From positions 1-64,000 of the forward strand of contig JBCDJG010000005.1 in the NCBI GenBank assembly GCA_038748065.1: a stretch of DNA of 64,000 bases, in the 5' to 3' direction. The DNA comes from JBCDJG01 sp038748065. GTDB lineage: Bacteria > Pseudomonadota > Gammaproteobacteria > Pseudomonadales > Halieaceae. The notes under the pieces were generated by a model, which did not search any database, had not been told where the DNA came from, and saw nothing but the letters and a program-made list of their open reading frames with translations. Shown here in pieces: positions 1-7,607 of the stretch. Each line of letters starts with the position of its first letter. Position 1 is the first letter of the stretch. A program made the translations under genes and the position numbers.

Positions 1-210
1 CAGCACGCCAGTGAAGGTTTTGCTCATGCTCGCGATGCGAAAGCCATCTGACACCGCGAGCGCAGCATCGGCATCGCCGTCAAAAGCGCCGGCTGCGCCA
101 CGCCAATTGAGGCCGATAAAGGGGGCGCGAACGCCGAGCAGGGCGCCCGGTGAGTCGTCCGGCCGACCGTCGAGTAAGGCCTGCAATTGATTCTCCATAG
201 AGCTTGCCAT
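1..210 (-). CDS. Serine hydrolase, beta-lactamase class C / S12 family (3' end outside window)
   Basis: The open frame runs on the minus strand from an ATG at 210 to the window edge, 70 codons, so only the N-terminus is visible. It reads MASSMENQLQALLDGR and continues to FRIASMSKTFTGVL. SMSK at residues 61-64 in this context is the SxxK catalytic tetrad start of class C beta-lactamases, D-aminopeptidases and EstB-type esterases (S12/serine beta-lactamase-like fold). No signal peptide is visible, which argues for a cytoplasmic esterase or peptidase rather than a secreted beta-lactamase. It is divergent from the catabolic operon starting at 269 and shares its operator region, so co-regulation is likely. 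An alternative start is the ATG at 198. Substrate unknown. Confidence 0.8.
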   Translation of the reverse strand, partial: MASSMENQLQALLDGRPDDSPGALLGVRAPFIGLNWRGAAGAFDGDADAALAVSDGFRIASMSKTFTGVL

Positions 211-225
211 GCGCTGTTCCTGTGC

Positions 226-248
226 TAATATGAACACTGTTCATATTA
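226..248. promoter_or_regulatory. 23-bp perfect palindromic operator, TetR-like
   Basis: Perfect dyad with two 11-bp arms (TAATATGAACA and its complement TGTTCATATTA) around a central C at 237. It lies between the divergent starts at 210 and 269, so one bound dimer could control both genes. The TGAACA-n-TGTTCA core and odd-length symmetry resemble operators of TetR/AcrR regulators of acyl-CoA metabolism; that assignment is inference, and no TetR gene lies in the window. Confidence 0.75.
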
Positions 249-268
249 TTTGTCAACGAGCCCGCCAG

Positions 269-1849
269 ATGACAAGTCCTCACCAGACGGTACCTCGGCT
301 GCACGGCCACAATCAACGTAACGTCCCGTGGTTGTTGCGCGCCAGGGCAGAGAGCAGGGGAGCGCATCCTTTTATTGTCTGGGCGCCGTTTGACCAACCG
401 GCGAGCCGCATCAGCTACGCTGCCTTCCTGGACTCTGTACTGCAGCTTGCGGCTGGCCTGCGTGAACGCGGTGTAGCGCGGGGCGATTTTGTCCTGCTGC
501 ACATGGACAACTGCCCGGAGTTTCTGCAGGTCTGGCACGCCTGCTCGCAGCTCGGAGCCGTGGTGGTGACCACCAATACGCGCTCCAGCGAAGAAGAACT
601 TGGCTATTTCATCGAACACTGCCAGGCAACAGTAGCGATTACCCAGCCCTGTTACGTGGAAAGCGTTGTACGCGCGGGCCCGAAACTGGGCTGGATCGCC
701 AGCATCAACCACGACGCGGGCGCCGCCCCGGATGTTGAACGCCCCCCCGGTACTCTGGCGTTTGATGAACTGCTGGCTGATTCTGAGGGTTTCCAGCCGG
801 TGTCATCTGACCCGCTCGATTTCAACAGCGTGCAGTACACCTCAGGCACCACGTCGCGACCCAAAGGGGTTGTCTGGACTCACGCCAACGCGCTGTGGGG
901 TGCTCGCAGCAACGCCCAGGTCTGCGGTGTCCGCGAGGATGATATCGGCCACGTGTTTCTGCCCCTGTACCATACCAATGCCCTGTGCTATTCCCACCTG
1001 GCGACACTCTGGGCAGGCGCGACGCTGGTCCTGCAGCCACGTTTCTCGGCCAGCCGCTACTGGGAAACGGTGATAGAGCACCGATGCAGTTGGGGCATCC
1101 AGATACCCTTCACCCTGAAGGCCCTGATGTCGCAGCCCATACCGGAGTCGCATCACTTCACCCGTTGGGGACTGGGAGCACATGATCCGGACATTATCCG
1201 GCAGTTGATTGGTATACCCTGTATTGGCTGGTTCGGCATGACCGAGACCATAGGCCTGCCGATCTACTCTACGCTCGGCCTGCCCGGCAGGGAGATGAGC
1301 ATGGGTATGCCGTCGCCCGAGTATGAAGTCGAGGTTCGCAGCGCCGCGGGCGGTGAAGCGCCATTGGGAGAGAGCGGCCGTCTGTGGTTGCGCGGCGTGC
1401 CCGGCATCTCCCTCTTTCACTCCTACCTGCACAATCCTGAAGCTACCGCGAAAGCCTTCGACGCGGATGGCTGGCTCGATACCGGCGACATGGTAACGGC
1501 AACAGAGGATGGGTTTATTACCTTCAATGGCCGTTCGGGCGATATGTTGCGCGTTGGAGCGGAGAACGTGGCTGAGTCCGAAATCGAGCGCGTCGTGGCC
1601 GCCGTGCCCGGCGTGCTCGAAGTGGCCGTGGTGGGCAAGCCCCACGACATGCTCGATGAAGTGCCGGTGGCTTTTGTCGAAGCCCCGGGAGCAGGCCCCG
1701 AACTGAGCGAGACCATCATCGCCCACTGTGAACAACAGCTCGCAGACTTCAAAGTTCCCAGGGAGGTCTTCGTTGTGGAGCGGATTCCTCGCGTCACGCT
1801 GGGCAAGCTGGATAAAAAGACCTTGCGCAAGCAGCTGCGCGAGGAATAA
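269..1849 (+). CDS. AMP-dependent acyl-CoA synthetase/ligase (CaiC-like)
   Basis: 526 aa adenylate-forming enzyme predicted to activate a carboxylic acid with ATP and CoA in the cytoplasm. The phosphate-binding loop is YTSGTTSRPKG (about residues 190-200), the adenine motif is in GWFGMTET, the hinge region is GDMVTATEDGFITFNGRSGD, and the C-terminal catalytic lysine is in GKLDKK (Lys513). Overall it resembles crotonobetaine/carnitine-CoA ligase and medium-chain acyl-CoA synthetases. I chose ATG 269 because an in-frame ATG at 209 would put the palindromic operator inside the gene. It is first in a same-strand run to 9931; the next gene starts 13 bp after its stop. Its position before a transaminase and thiolase suggests the substrate is a beta-keto acid, but this is inference. 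Confidence 0.9.
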   Translation: MTSPHQTVPRLHGHNQRNVPWLLRARAESRGAHPFIVWAPFDQPASRISYAAFLDSVLQLAAGLRERGVARGDFVLLHMDNCPEFLQVWHACSQLGAVVVTTNTRSSEEELGYFIEHCQATVAITQPCYVESVVRAGPKLGWIASINHDAGAAPDVERPPGTLAFDELLADSEGFQPVSSDPLDFNSVQYTSGTTSRPKGVVWTHANALWGARSNAQVCGVREDDIGHVFLPLYHTNALCYSHLATLWAGATLVLQPRFSASRYWETVIEHRCSWGIQIPFTLKALMSQPIPESHHFTRWGLGAHDPDIIRQLIGIPCIGWFGMTETIGLPIYSTLGLPGREMSMGMPSPEYEVEVRSAAGGEAPLGESGRLWLRGVPGISLFHSYLHNPEATAKAFDADGWLDTGDMVTATEDGFITFNGRSGDMLRVGAENVAESEIERVVAAVPGVLEVAVVGKPHDMLDEVPVAFVEAPGAGPELSETIIAHCEQQLADFKVPREVFVVERIPRVTLGKLDKKTLRKQLREE

Positions 1850-1862
1850 CAGGAGATACGCC

Positions 1863-3197
1863 ATGTACCCACAAGACTGTCCGAACTCAGCCGCCCTTTA
1901 CCAGCGAGCGCTCGGTGTCATGCCCGGCGGAAACACGCGACACACTGTTTATTTTCCGCCACACCCTCTGTACCTGACACATGGAGAAGGGTGTCGGGTC
2001 ACTGATGTAGATGGCGTAGAGCGCATCGACTGCATCAATAACTACTCGGCACTGATACACGGCCATAGCCATCCGGCGATCGTCGAAGCGCTGCGCGAGC
2101 AGGCGGGCAAACTGCTTTCGGTCAGCCTGCCGACAGAAGCCGAAATCAGGCTGGCGGAGCAAATCGTAGAGCGCATGCCTGGCGTTGATCAGGTGCGCTT
2201 TGCGAACTCTGGTACCGAGGGAGTGATGTTTGCCCTGCAGGCAGCACGTGCGGTAACTGGTCGTAAACTGGTGGTGAAGGTGGAGGGGGCCTATCACGGT
2301 AGCTCTGATTCTGTAGAGGTGAGTCTCTATCCCGGCCCTGATGCCTGGGGTGAAGATGATCATCCCACCAGCGTTGGAGAGCCCGGAACGCATCGTGGCG
2401 CGGTGGAAAACACGCTGGTCATACCGGCCAACAATGTGGAGGTTGGGCGCGAGGTTATCCGCCGGCACGCCGCGGACCTGGCGGCGGTAATTATCGACCC
2501 ACTAACCAAGAACCTCGGTTACCTGCAGGCGACACCGGCATTCCTGCAAATGGTCCGTGAGGAAACCCGCTCGGCCGGTGCGCTGCTGGTGTTCGATGAA
2601 GTCTATAGCTTTCGCATGGGCTATAACGGCGCCCAGGGTGAGCTCGGTATCCTGCCTGACCTCACTGCCATGGGTAAGGTCATCGGCGGTGGTATGCCCA
2701 TTGGCGCCGTGGGCGGGCCAAAGGCGCTGATGGAAGAGATTTTTGATCCGCGCGAGAGCCGTGGCCGGATGTCGCAGAGCGGTACCTTCAACGCTAACCC
2801 GATGACGATGGTGGCAGGTGCCGTGGCGCTCGAGCACTACGACCGCGCAGCTCATGACCGTCTCGCCGCGTTGGGTGAGCGTCTGCGGCAAGGCTTGCGC
2901 GAAGTGCTGTCGGTAACTGATCGGCCGGGCCGCGTGACCGGCGCGGCCTCAATGATTGGCCTGTTTCACACGGATGAGCCTTTCAGCGACTGGCGCAGCG
3001 CGCTGCGCCTGATGATGGCGCAGCCGCACATGATGCAGCAGGGCGATGCCTTTTTCCGCGAGATGCTGAACCGCGGGGTTTACATGGCAAGCCAGGGCTT
3101 CTTCGTCCTGTCGACCGCCATGGAAGAAGCGGATATTGATTTCATTATTGAGCAGGCCCTGGCGTCTCTCAGATCCATACCCGCGCAAGCGGCCTGA
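1863..3197 (+). CDS. Class III aminotransferase, glutamate-1-semialdehyde aminomutase-like
   Basis: 444 aa PLP enzyme. A strong AGGAG lies about 7 bp before ATG 1863. Visible family features: N-terminal PGGNTRH, HGHSHPAI, FANSGTE (cofactor phosphate binding), YHGSSD, LLVFDEV with Asp245, and the Schiff-base lysine in MGKVIGGGMPIGAVGG (Lys272). The GSA-aminomutase subgroup also contains beta-amino acid transaminases such as beta-phenylalanine aminotransferase. A haem-pathway HemL seems unlikely because the gene sits among acyl-CoA and peptidase genes, away from hemC-hemY. In this operon a beta-transaminase producing a beta-keto acid for the flanking ligase and thiolase is an attractive, unproven reading. 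The usual E-P motif before the DEV region reads IIDPLTKN here. Confidence 0.88.
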   Translation: MYPQDCPNSAALYQRALGVMPGGNTRHTVYFPPHPLYLTHGEGCRVTDVDGVERIDCINNYSALIHGHSHPAIVEALREQAGKLLSVSLPTEAEIRLAEQIVERMPGVDQVRFANSGTEGVMFALQAARAVTGRKLVVKVEGAYHGSSDSVEVSLYPGPDAWGEDDHPTSVGEPGTHRGAVENTLVIPANNVEVGREVIRRHAADLAAVIIDPLTKNLGYLQATPAFLQMVREETRSAGALLVFDEVYSFRMGYNGAQGELGILPDLTAMGKVIGGGMPIGAVGGPKALMEEIFDPRESRGRMSQSGTFNANPMTMVAGAVALEHYDRAAHDRLAALGERLRQGLREVLSVTDRPGRVTGAASMIGLFHTDEPFSDWRSALRLMMAQPHMMQQGDAFFREMLNRGVYMASQGFFVLSTAMEEADIDFIIEQALASLRSIPAQAA

Positions 3198-3219
3198 ATG
3201 CATAAACAGGAGTATGACC

Positions 3220-4398
3220 ATGCGTGAAGCAGCGATTGTCGCCACTGCCAGAACCCCGATCGGCCGGGCATATAAGGGTGCCTTCAATAACCTGGAGTCA
3301 CCCACCCTTGCGGGTTATCCGATCGCCGAAGCCGTGAGGCGCGCCGGCGTCGATCCCGCCGAGGTGGAGGATTGCATCATGGGTGCGTCCATCCAGCAGG
3401 GCACGCAGACCTTCAACATCGGCCGGCTTGCGGCCCTGGCGGGGGGCTTGCCGGAGAGCTGCGCGGGTATGAGCATCGACCGGCAGTGCTCTTCTGGCCT
3501 GATGGCGATCGCCACCGCCGCAAAACAGATCGTGGACGACGGCATGGGCGTCATGGTTGCCGGCGGTGTTGAGAACATCACCCTGGTGCAGAACGAGCAC
3601 ATGAATTTTCACCGCATTCCAGACCCTCGGCTCATTGAAGCCCACCCGAATACGCACATGGGCATGCTGCAAACCGCCGAGATCGTTGCCGAGCGCTACG
3701 GCATCTCCCGCGAGGCGCAGGATGAGTATGCGCTGCAGAGCCAGCAGCGCACGGCCGAAGCGCAAGCGGCAGGCAGGTTTGATGACGAGATCATCCCCGT
3801 GACTGCAGACAAACTGGTTTACGACAAGGAAAGCGGCGAATCCAGCACGCAAGAGGTCACGCTGGAAAAGGATGAGGGCAATCGCCCCGAAACTACCCTC
3901 GAAGGACTCGCCGGGCTGGCACCGGTCATGGGCGGTTGCATAACCGCAGGCAATGCCAGCCAACTGTCGGACGGAGCCAGCGCCTGCGTTCTCATGGAGG
4001 CAGCTGAGGCAAGATCGCGCGGGATCGAGGCGCTCGGCTATTACCGCGGCCTGGCGGTTGCCGGCTGCGCGCCGGACATTATGGGAATCGGGCCGGTCTT
4101 CGCCGTGCCGCGATTACTTGAACGACACGGGCTGGGTATTGATGACATCGGCCTGTGGGAGCTCAACGAGGCCTTCGCGGTGCAAGTGTTGTACTGCCGC
4201 GACGAGCTGGGCATCCCAAACGATCGCTTGAACGTCAACGGCGGTGCTATTTCCATCGGCCATCCCTATGGCGTGTCTGGCGCCAGGATGGTTGGCCATG
4301 CGCTGATTGAGGGCCGACGGCGCGGCGTCAAGTATGTGGTGATCACCATGTGTGTCGGCGGCGGTATGGGCGCTGCCGGTCTGTTTGAAGTTGCCTGA
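3220..4398 (+). CDS. Thiolase / acetyl-CoA C-acyltransferase
   Basis: 392 aa, the standard length of the thiolase family. The start at 3220 has AGGAG at 3208-3212, 7 bp upstream; an ATG at 3214 is too close. All catalytic motifs are visible: the nucleophile in DRQCSSGLMAI (Cys90), the histidine in GHPYGVSGARM (His348) and the acid/base cysteine in CVGGGMGAAG (Cys378). The reaction is thiolysis of a beta-ketoacyl-CoA, or the reverse condensation. Placed after the CoA ligase and the class III aminotransferase, it could cleave a beta-ketoacyl-CoA derived from a beta-amino acid. Substrate chain length cannot be read from sequence. Confidence 0.94.
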   Translation: MREAAIVATARTPIGRAYKGAFNNLESPTLAGYPIAEAVRRAGVDPAEVEDCIMGASIQQGTQTFNIGRLAALAGGLPESCAGMSIDRQCSSGLMAIATAAKQIVDDGMGVMVAGGVENITLVQNEHMNFHRIPDPRLIEAHPNTHMGMLQTAEIVAERYGISREAQDEYALQSQQRTAEAQAAGRFDDEIIPVTADKLVYDKESGESSTQEVTLEKDEGNRPETTLEGLAGLAPVMGGCITAGNASQLSDGASACVLMEAAEARSRGIEALGYYRGLAVAGCAPDIMGIGPVFAVPRLLERHGLGIDDIGLWELNEAFAVQVLYCRDELGIPNDRLNVNGGAISIGHPYGVSGARMVGHALIEGRRRGVKYVVITMCVGGGMGAAGLFEVA

Positions 4399-4415
4399 GG
4401 CTGAGTCCAACGACG

Positions 4416-5549
4416 ATGCCAGTGTCGCTAAGCCGCAACCACAGTCATACACCCTCCGGCAGACTGCGTGCCCGGGGAGCCGGGATTCCCTTTCTCGGTA
4501 AACCCGGTAAGTACAACGCGATCACCGATGTTACCGGCGTGGAGCTTGGCTATTGCACCTTGATCGAGGGCGACGGCCCCCTGCAGGTGGGCCAGGGCCC
4601 GGTACGCACAGGGGTGACAGCGATTTTTCCGTTGGGCCGGGGGCGAGGCACCTTGCCGGTTTACGCTGGTTTTTTTTCCATGAGCGGCAATGGCGAAATG
4701 TCCGGCGCGCACCTGATTGTGGAGCGTGGGCGTTTCGAGGGGCCGGTTACTCTGACGAATACCCACTCCTGCGGCCTGGTCCGTGATGTTACTGCCAAGT
4801 GGCTGACGGCCCACACCGATACCAGCAAACGTCCGGAGCCATTCTGGATGCCGGTAGCGGCGGAAACCTACGACGGTTTCCTCAACGATGTGAACGGCCA
4901 TCACGTACGCGAGGAGCACGTTTACGCTGCGCTGGACGATGCTTGCGGTGGGCCGGTAGAAGAAGGCAGCGTGGGTGGCGGGACCGGCATGAGCACCTAC
5001 CAGTTCAAGAGCGGCTCAGGCACTGCGAGCCGTGTGCTCAACGCGGCGGGCAAAGAATACCGTGTCGGGGCTTTCGTGCAGTCCAATTTCGGCAAGCGGC
5101 ACCTGATGCAGATCGGCGGTATCCCCATGGGACATCTGTTTCCCCTCGAACATGCCATCGAACCGGGGCGCGGCAGCATCATCGGCGTGGTCGCGACCGA
5201 CGCCCCCCTGCTGCCACACCAGTTGGATCGCCTGGCACGGCGTGCTGCCTACGGCATCGCTCGCTCCGGAGGAATCGCCGCCAACGAGTCAGGAGACCTG
5301 TTCCTGGCCTTTTCCACCGCCAACCAGCGTAGTATCGGCCAGCATCAGGGTGTGCTTGAACTCGACTGTCTTGGCGAGGGTGAGATCAGCCTATTCTATG
5401 AAGCGGCGATACAGGCGATGGATGAAGCCATCATCAACAGCCTGGTAGCCAATGAAACGATGGTTGGCCGCGATTCTCATGTCGTTCCGGGCCTGCCCCT
5501 GGATGATGTTCTCGACGTACTGGCGCAGCACAAGCGGCTCAATAACTGA
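4416..5549 (+). CDS. P1 family peptidase, DmpA/BapA-type (S58) aminopeptidase
   Basis: 377 aa member of the self-cleaving DmpA family, which includes D-aminopeptidases and beta-aminopeptidases. Characteristic stretches are GKYNAITDVTGVELGY, RTGVTAIFP, GGGTGMSTYQFKSGSGTASR and ATDAPLLPHQLDRLARRA. By family knowledge these proteins autoprocess between a Gly and a Ser that becomes the N-terminal nucleophile; here Gly253-Ser254 precedes IIGVVATDAPLL and fits. No signal peptide is seen. Stop and next start overlap (TGATG), implying translational coupling. The family's ability to release N-terminal beta-amino acids is the key clue to the operon's role, but D- or alpha-amino acid substrates are equally possible. 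Confidence 0.9.
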   Translation: MPVSLSRNHSHTPSGRLRARGAGIPFLGKPGKYNAITDVTGVELGYCTLIEGDGPLQVGQGPVRTGVTAIFPLGRGRGTLPVYAGFFSMSGNGEMSGAHLIVERGRFEGPVTLTNTHSCGLVRDVTAKWLTAHTDTSKRPEPFWMPVAAETYDGFLNDVNGHHVREEHVYAALDDACGGPVEEGSVGGGTGMSTYQFKSGSGTASRVLNAAGKEYRVGAFVQSNFGKRHLMQIGGIPMGHLFPLEHAIEPGRGSIIGVVATDAPLLPHQLDRLARRAAYGIARSGGIAANESGDLFLAFSTANQRSIGQHQGVLELDCLGEGEISLFYEAAIQAMDEAIINSLVANETMVGRDSHVVPGLPLDDVLDVLAQHKRLNN

Positions 5550-6499
5550 TGACGCAGGTTCTGACACAGGCAGAGATTCGAGAAGCGCTGCATGATCTTG
5601 ATCTGGTGAGCGCCATGGAGAGGGCTTTTGTCGCCTACTCGACAGGTCAGGCGGTGGTACCACCGGTAGGTGAGCTCACCTTCGACGACCCACCGGGTGA
5701 TGTGCACATCAAGTATGGCTACCTCAAAGATGACGATTACTACGTGATCAAGGTGGCTTCGGGCTTTTATGACAACCCGGGCCTGGGCTTGCCTTCCAGT
5801 AACGGGCTCATGCTCCTGTTCGATCAGAAAACTGGCCGGGCGCGGGCCATCCTGCTGGACGAGGGCCTGCTGACTGACTTGCGCACGGCGGCCGCGGGAG
5901 CGCTGACGGCGCGAACGCTGGCCCCCTCGCATGTGGAGCGAATCGGTATTGTCGGTACCGGTGTGCAGGCGGAGCTGCAGTTGCGCCAGCTTGCGTCTGT
6001 GCACCCCTGCCGCCAAGCCTTGGTCCTCGGGCGCAGCGAGGAATCACTTGCCGACTATCGGCAGAGACTGGGCGATGGCCCGTTTGCGATTGACGTGACC
6101 CTTGACAGCGAGGAGATCGTCGATAGCTGCCAACTGATCGTTACAACAACGCCAAGCAGCGAAGCCCTGCTCTCGCATGTGCACCCGGGCACGCACGTTA
6201 CAGCTATTGGCGCGGATACCCGGGAGAAACGCGAACTGGCTGATGAGCTGATGGCTAACGCTGATCTCGTGGTCGTCGATTCACTGCCACAGTCACTGGA
6301 ACGGGGTGAGGTCTACCAGGCGGTAGCCTCTGGCAGTATTGATCGCGACAGTGTCGTGGAGTTGGGTAAGTTGCTTATCGGAGAAGAACGGGGCCGTCGC
6401 GATGACGCGCAGGTCACGGTCGCTGATCTTACCGGCGTGGCGACCCAGGATATTGAAATCAGCAAAGCGGTGTACCGGAGAGCAATGAATGCAGATTGA
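5549..6499 (+). CDS. Ornithine cyclodeaminase / mu-crystallin family protein
   Basis: 316 aa NAD(P)-dependent enzyme. The Rossmann motif GIVGTGVQAELQLRQL is at about residue 130, preceded by LTDLRTAAAGALTARTLA, the family's conserved substrate-region segment; TTTPSSEALL and TAIGADTREKREL follow. The family includes ornithine cyclodeaminase, alanine dehydrogenase, ketimine reductases and imine-forming amino acid dehydrogenases, so the reaction may be interconversion of an imine or keto acid and an amino acid. It overlaps the peptidase stop by 1 bp and the next gene by 11 bp, so it is part of the same coupled unit. Exact substrate cannot be assigned. Confidence 0.88.
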   Translation: MTQVLTQAEIREALHDLDLVSAMERAFVAYSTGQAVVPPVGELTFDDPPGDVHIKYGYLKDDDYYVIKVASGFYDNPGLGLPSSNGLMLLFDQKTGRARAILLDEGLLTDLRTAAAGALTARTLAPSHVERIGIVGTGVQAELQLRQLASVHPCRQALVLGRSEESLADYRQRLGDGPFAIDVTLDSEEIVDSCQLIVTTTPSSEALLSHVHPGTHVTAIGADTREKRELADELMANADLVVVDSLPQSLERGEVYQAVASGSIDRDSVVELGKLLIGEERGRRDDAQVTVADLTGVATQDIEISKAVYRRAMNAD

Positions 6500-7607
6500 A
6501 ACCTTTGAACTGGAGCGAAACCAGAGCCTCTACGAGAACACGGTTGACTACAACCTGACCGAAAGCGGGATTCACCCCTATACCCTGCGCGAACTCCTGA
6601 CCGAAGAGCAGCAGCAGGAGGTGCTCGATTTGCGCCTGGGTTACGGGCAGACGAACGGCGCGCCGGAGCTGCGGACGACGATCTCGTCCTACTATCGTGG
6701 CTGCAACGAGGACAACGTGTTAATCACCAATGGCTCCGCCGAGGCGAACTTTGTCGCCTTCTGGAGCCTGCTGGAACCTGGAGACGAGGTGGCAATGATG
6801 CTGCCGAACTACCAGCTACTGTATGGCCTGACCCGTTCCCTGGGCTGTACCGTGAAGCCCTTCCACCTGCGCGAATCACTGGATTGGGGCCCTGACCTCG
6901 ATGAGCTTGAATCGGTGTTAAGCGAGAAGACGAAAGTGATCGCTGTATGCAATCCCAACAATCCCACTGGCTCCGTGCTCTCGCGGGCACAAATGGAAGC
7001 GATTGCCGAACTTGCCAGGGCGAGGGGCTGTTACATTCTTTCGGATGAGATATACGCCGGTTCCGAACTCGACGGCGATGAAACACCCAGCTTTATGGAG
7101 GTCTACGAAAAAACCATAGTCGCCTCCGGCCTGGCCAAATCCCTGTCCCACCCCGGGCTGCGAATCGGCTGGCTGGCGGGGCCGAGGGAGTTCATTGATG
7201 GTGCCTGGCACCACCACGACTACACCTCCATCAGTACCGGCATCATCAGCCAGTACGTGGCCAACATCATCATGCAGCCTGAGAAGCGTCAGCAGGTACT
7301 CGAGCGCGGCCGCCAACTGCTGCGCGATAATGTGCCCGTGGTGCAGGCCTGGGTAGAACATCGCGCCGAGAACTTTCGCATGATTCCCCCGAAGGCTGGT
7401 GGCATGGCGTTTATCGGTTATAACCTTGATATCAACTCGGGAGAGTTGGTCGACAGGCTGAGGCGTGAACACAGCGTATTGATTGTCGCCGGTGACTGGT
7501 TCGGGATGGATCACTTCCTGCGTCTCGGCATTGGGGGCGAGACAGACGAGTTGATAGCCGGCCTCGAGCGACTCGATACTTTTCTCACGGGCTTGCGGGA
7601 TTCCTGA
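6489..7607 (+). CDS. Class I/II (aspartate aminotransferase-fold) PLP aminotransferase
   Basis: 372 aa. Fold type I motifs are complete: VCNPNNPTG (residues 153-161), LSDEIYAGSEL with Asp186, the Schiff-base lysine in SGLAKSLSHPGLRIGW (Lys217), and Arg225 for cofactor phosphate. It overlaps the preceding gene by 11 bp and shares TGATG with the following M81 gene. Members take alpha-amino acids, some are C-S lyases or capreomycidine synthase-like; the position next to an ornithine cyclodeaminase-like enzyme suggests handling of an amino acid released by the two peptidases of the operon. A second aminotransferase besides the class III enzyme suggests that two chemically different amines are processed. 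Confidence 0.88.
   Translation: MQIETFELERNQSLYENTVDYNLTESGIHPYTLRELLTEEQQQEVLDLRLGYGQTNGAPELRTTISSYYRGCNEDNVLITNGSAEANFVAFWSLLEPGDEVAMMLPNYQLLYGLTRSLGCTVKPFHLRESLDWGPDLDELESVLSEKTKVIAVCNPNNPTGSVLSRAQMEAIAELARARGCYILSDEIYAGSELDGDETPSFMEVYEKTIVASGLAKSLSHPGLRIGWLAGPREFIDGAWHHHDYTSISTGIISQYVANIIMQPEKRQQVLERGRQLLRDNVPVVQAWVEHRAENFRMIPPKAGGMAFIGYNLDINSGELVDRLRREHSVLIVAGDWFGMDHFLRLGIGGETDELIAGLERLDTFLTGLRDS

Noticed and set aside
842..1864. Long open frame (340 codons) on the minus strand opposite the acyl-CoA ligase
   Set aside because: The plus-strand frame has all adenylate-forming motifs; the antisense frame has no recognisable domain and is a by-product of GC-rich codon use.
1863..3197. hemL (glutamate-1-semialdehyde aminomutase for haem synthesis)
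   Set aside because: Same fold group, but located in a catabolic operon away from the hem genes and with divergent surrounding motifs.
3298..3963. Minus-strand open frame of 221 codons inside the thiolase gene
   Set aside because: Thiolase motifs cover the whole region on the plus strand and the antisense protein shows no family features.
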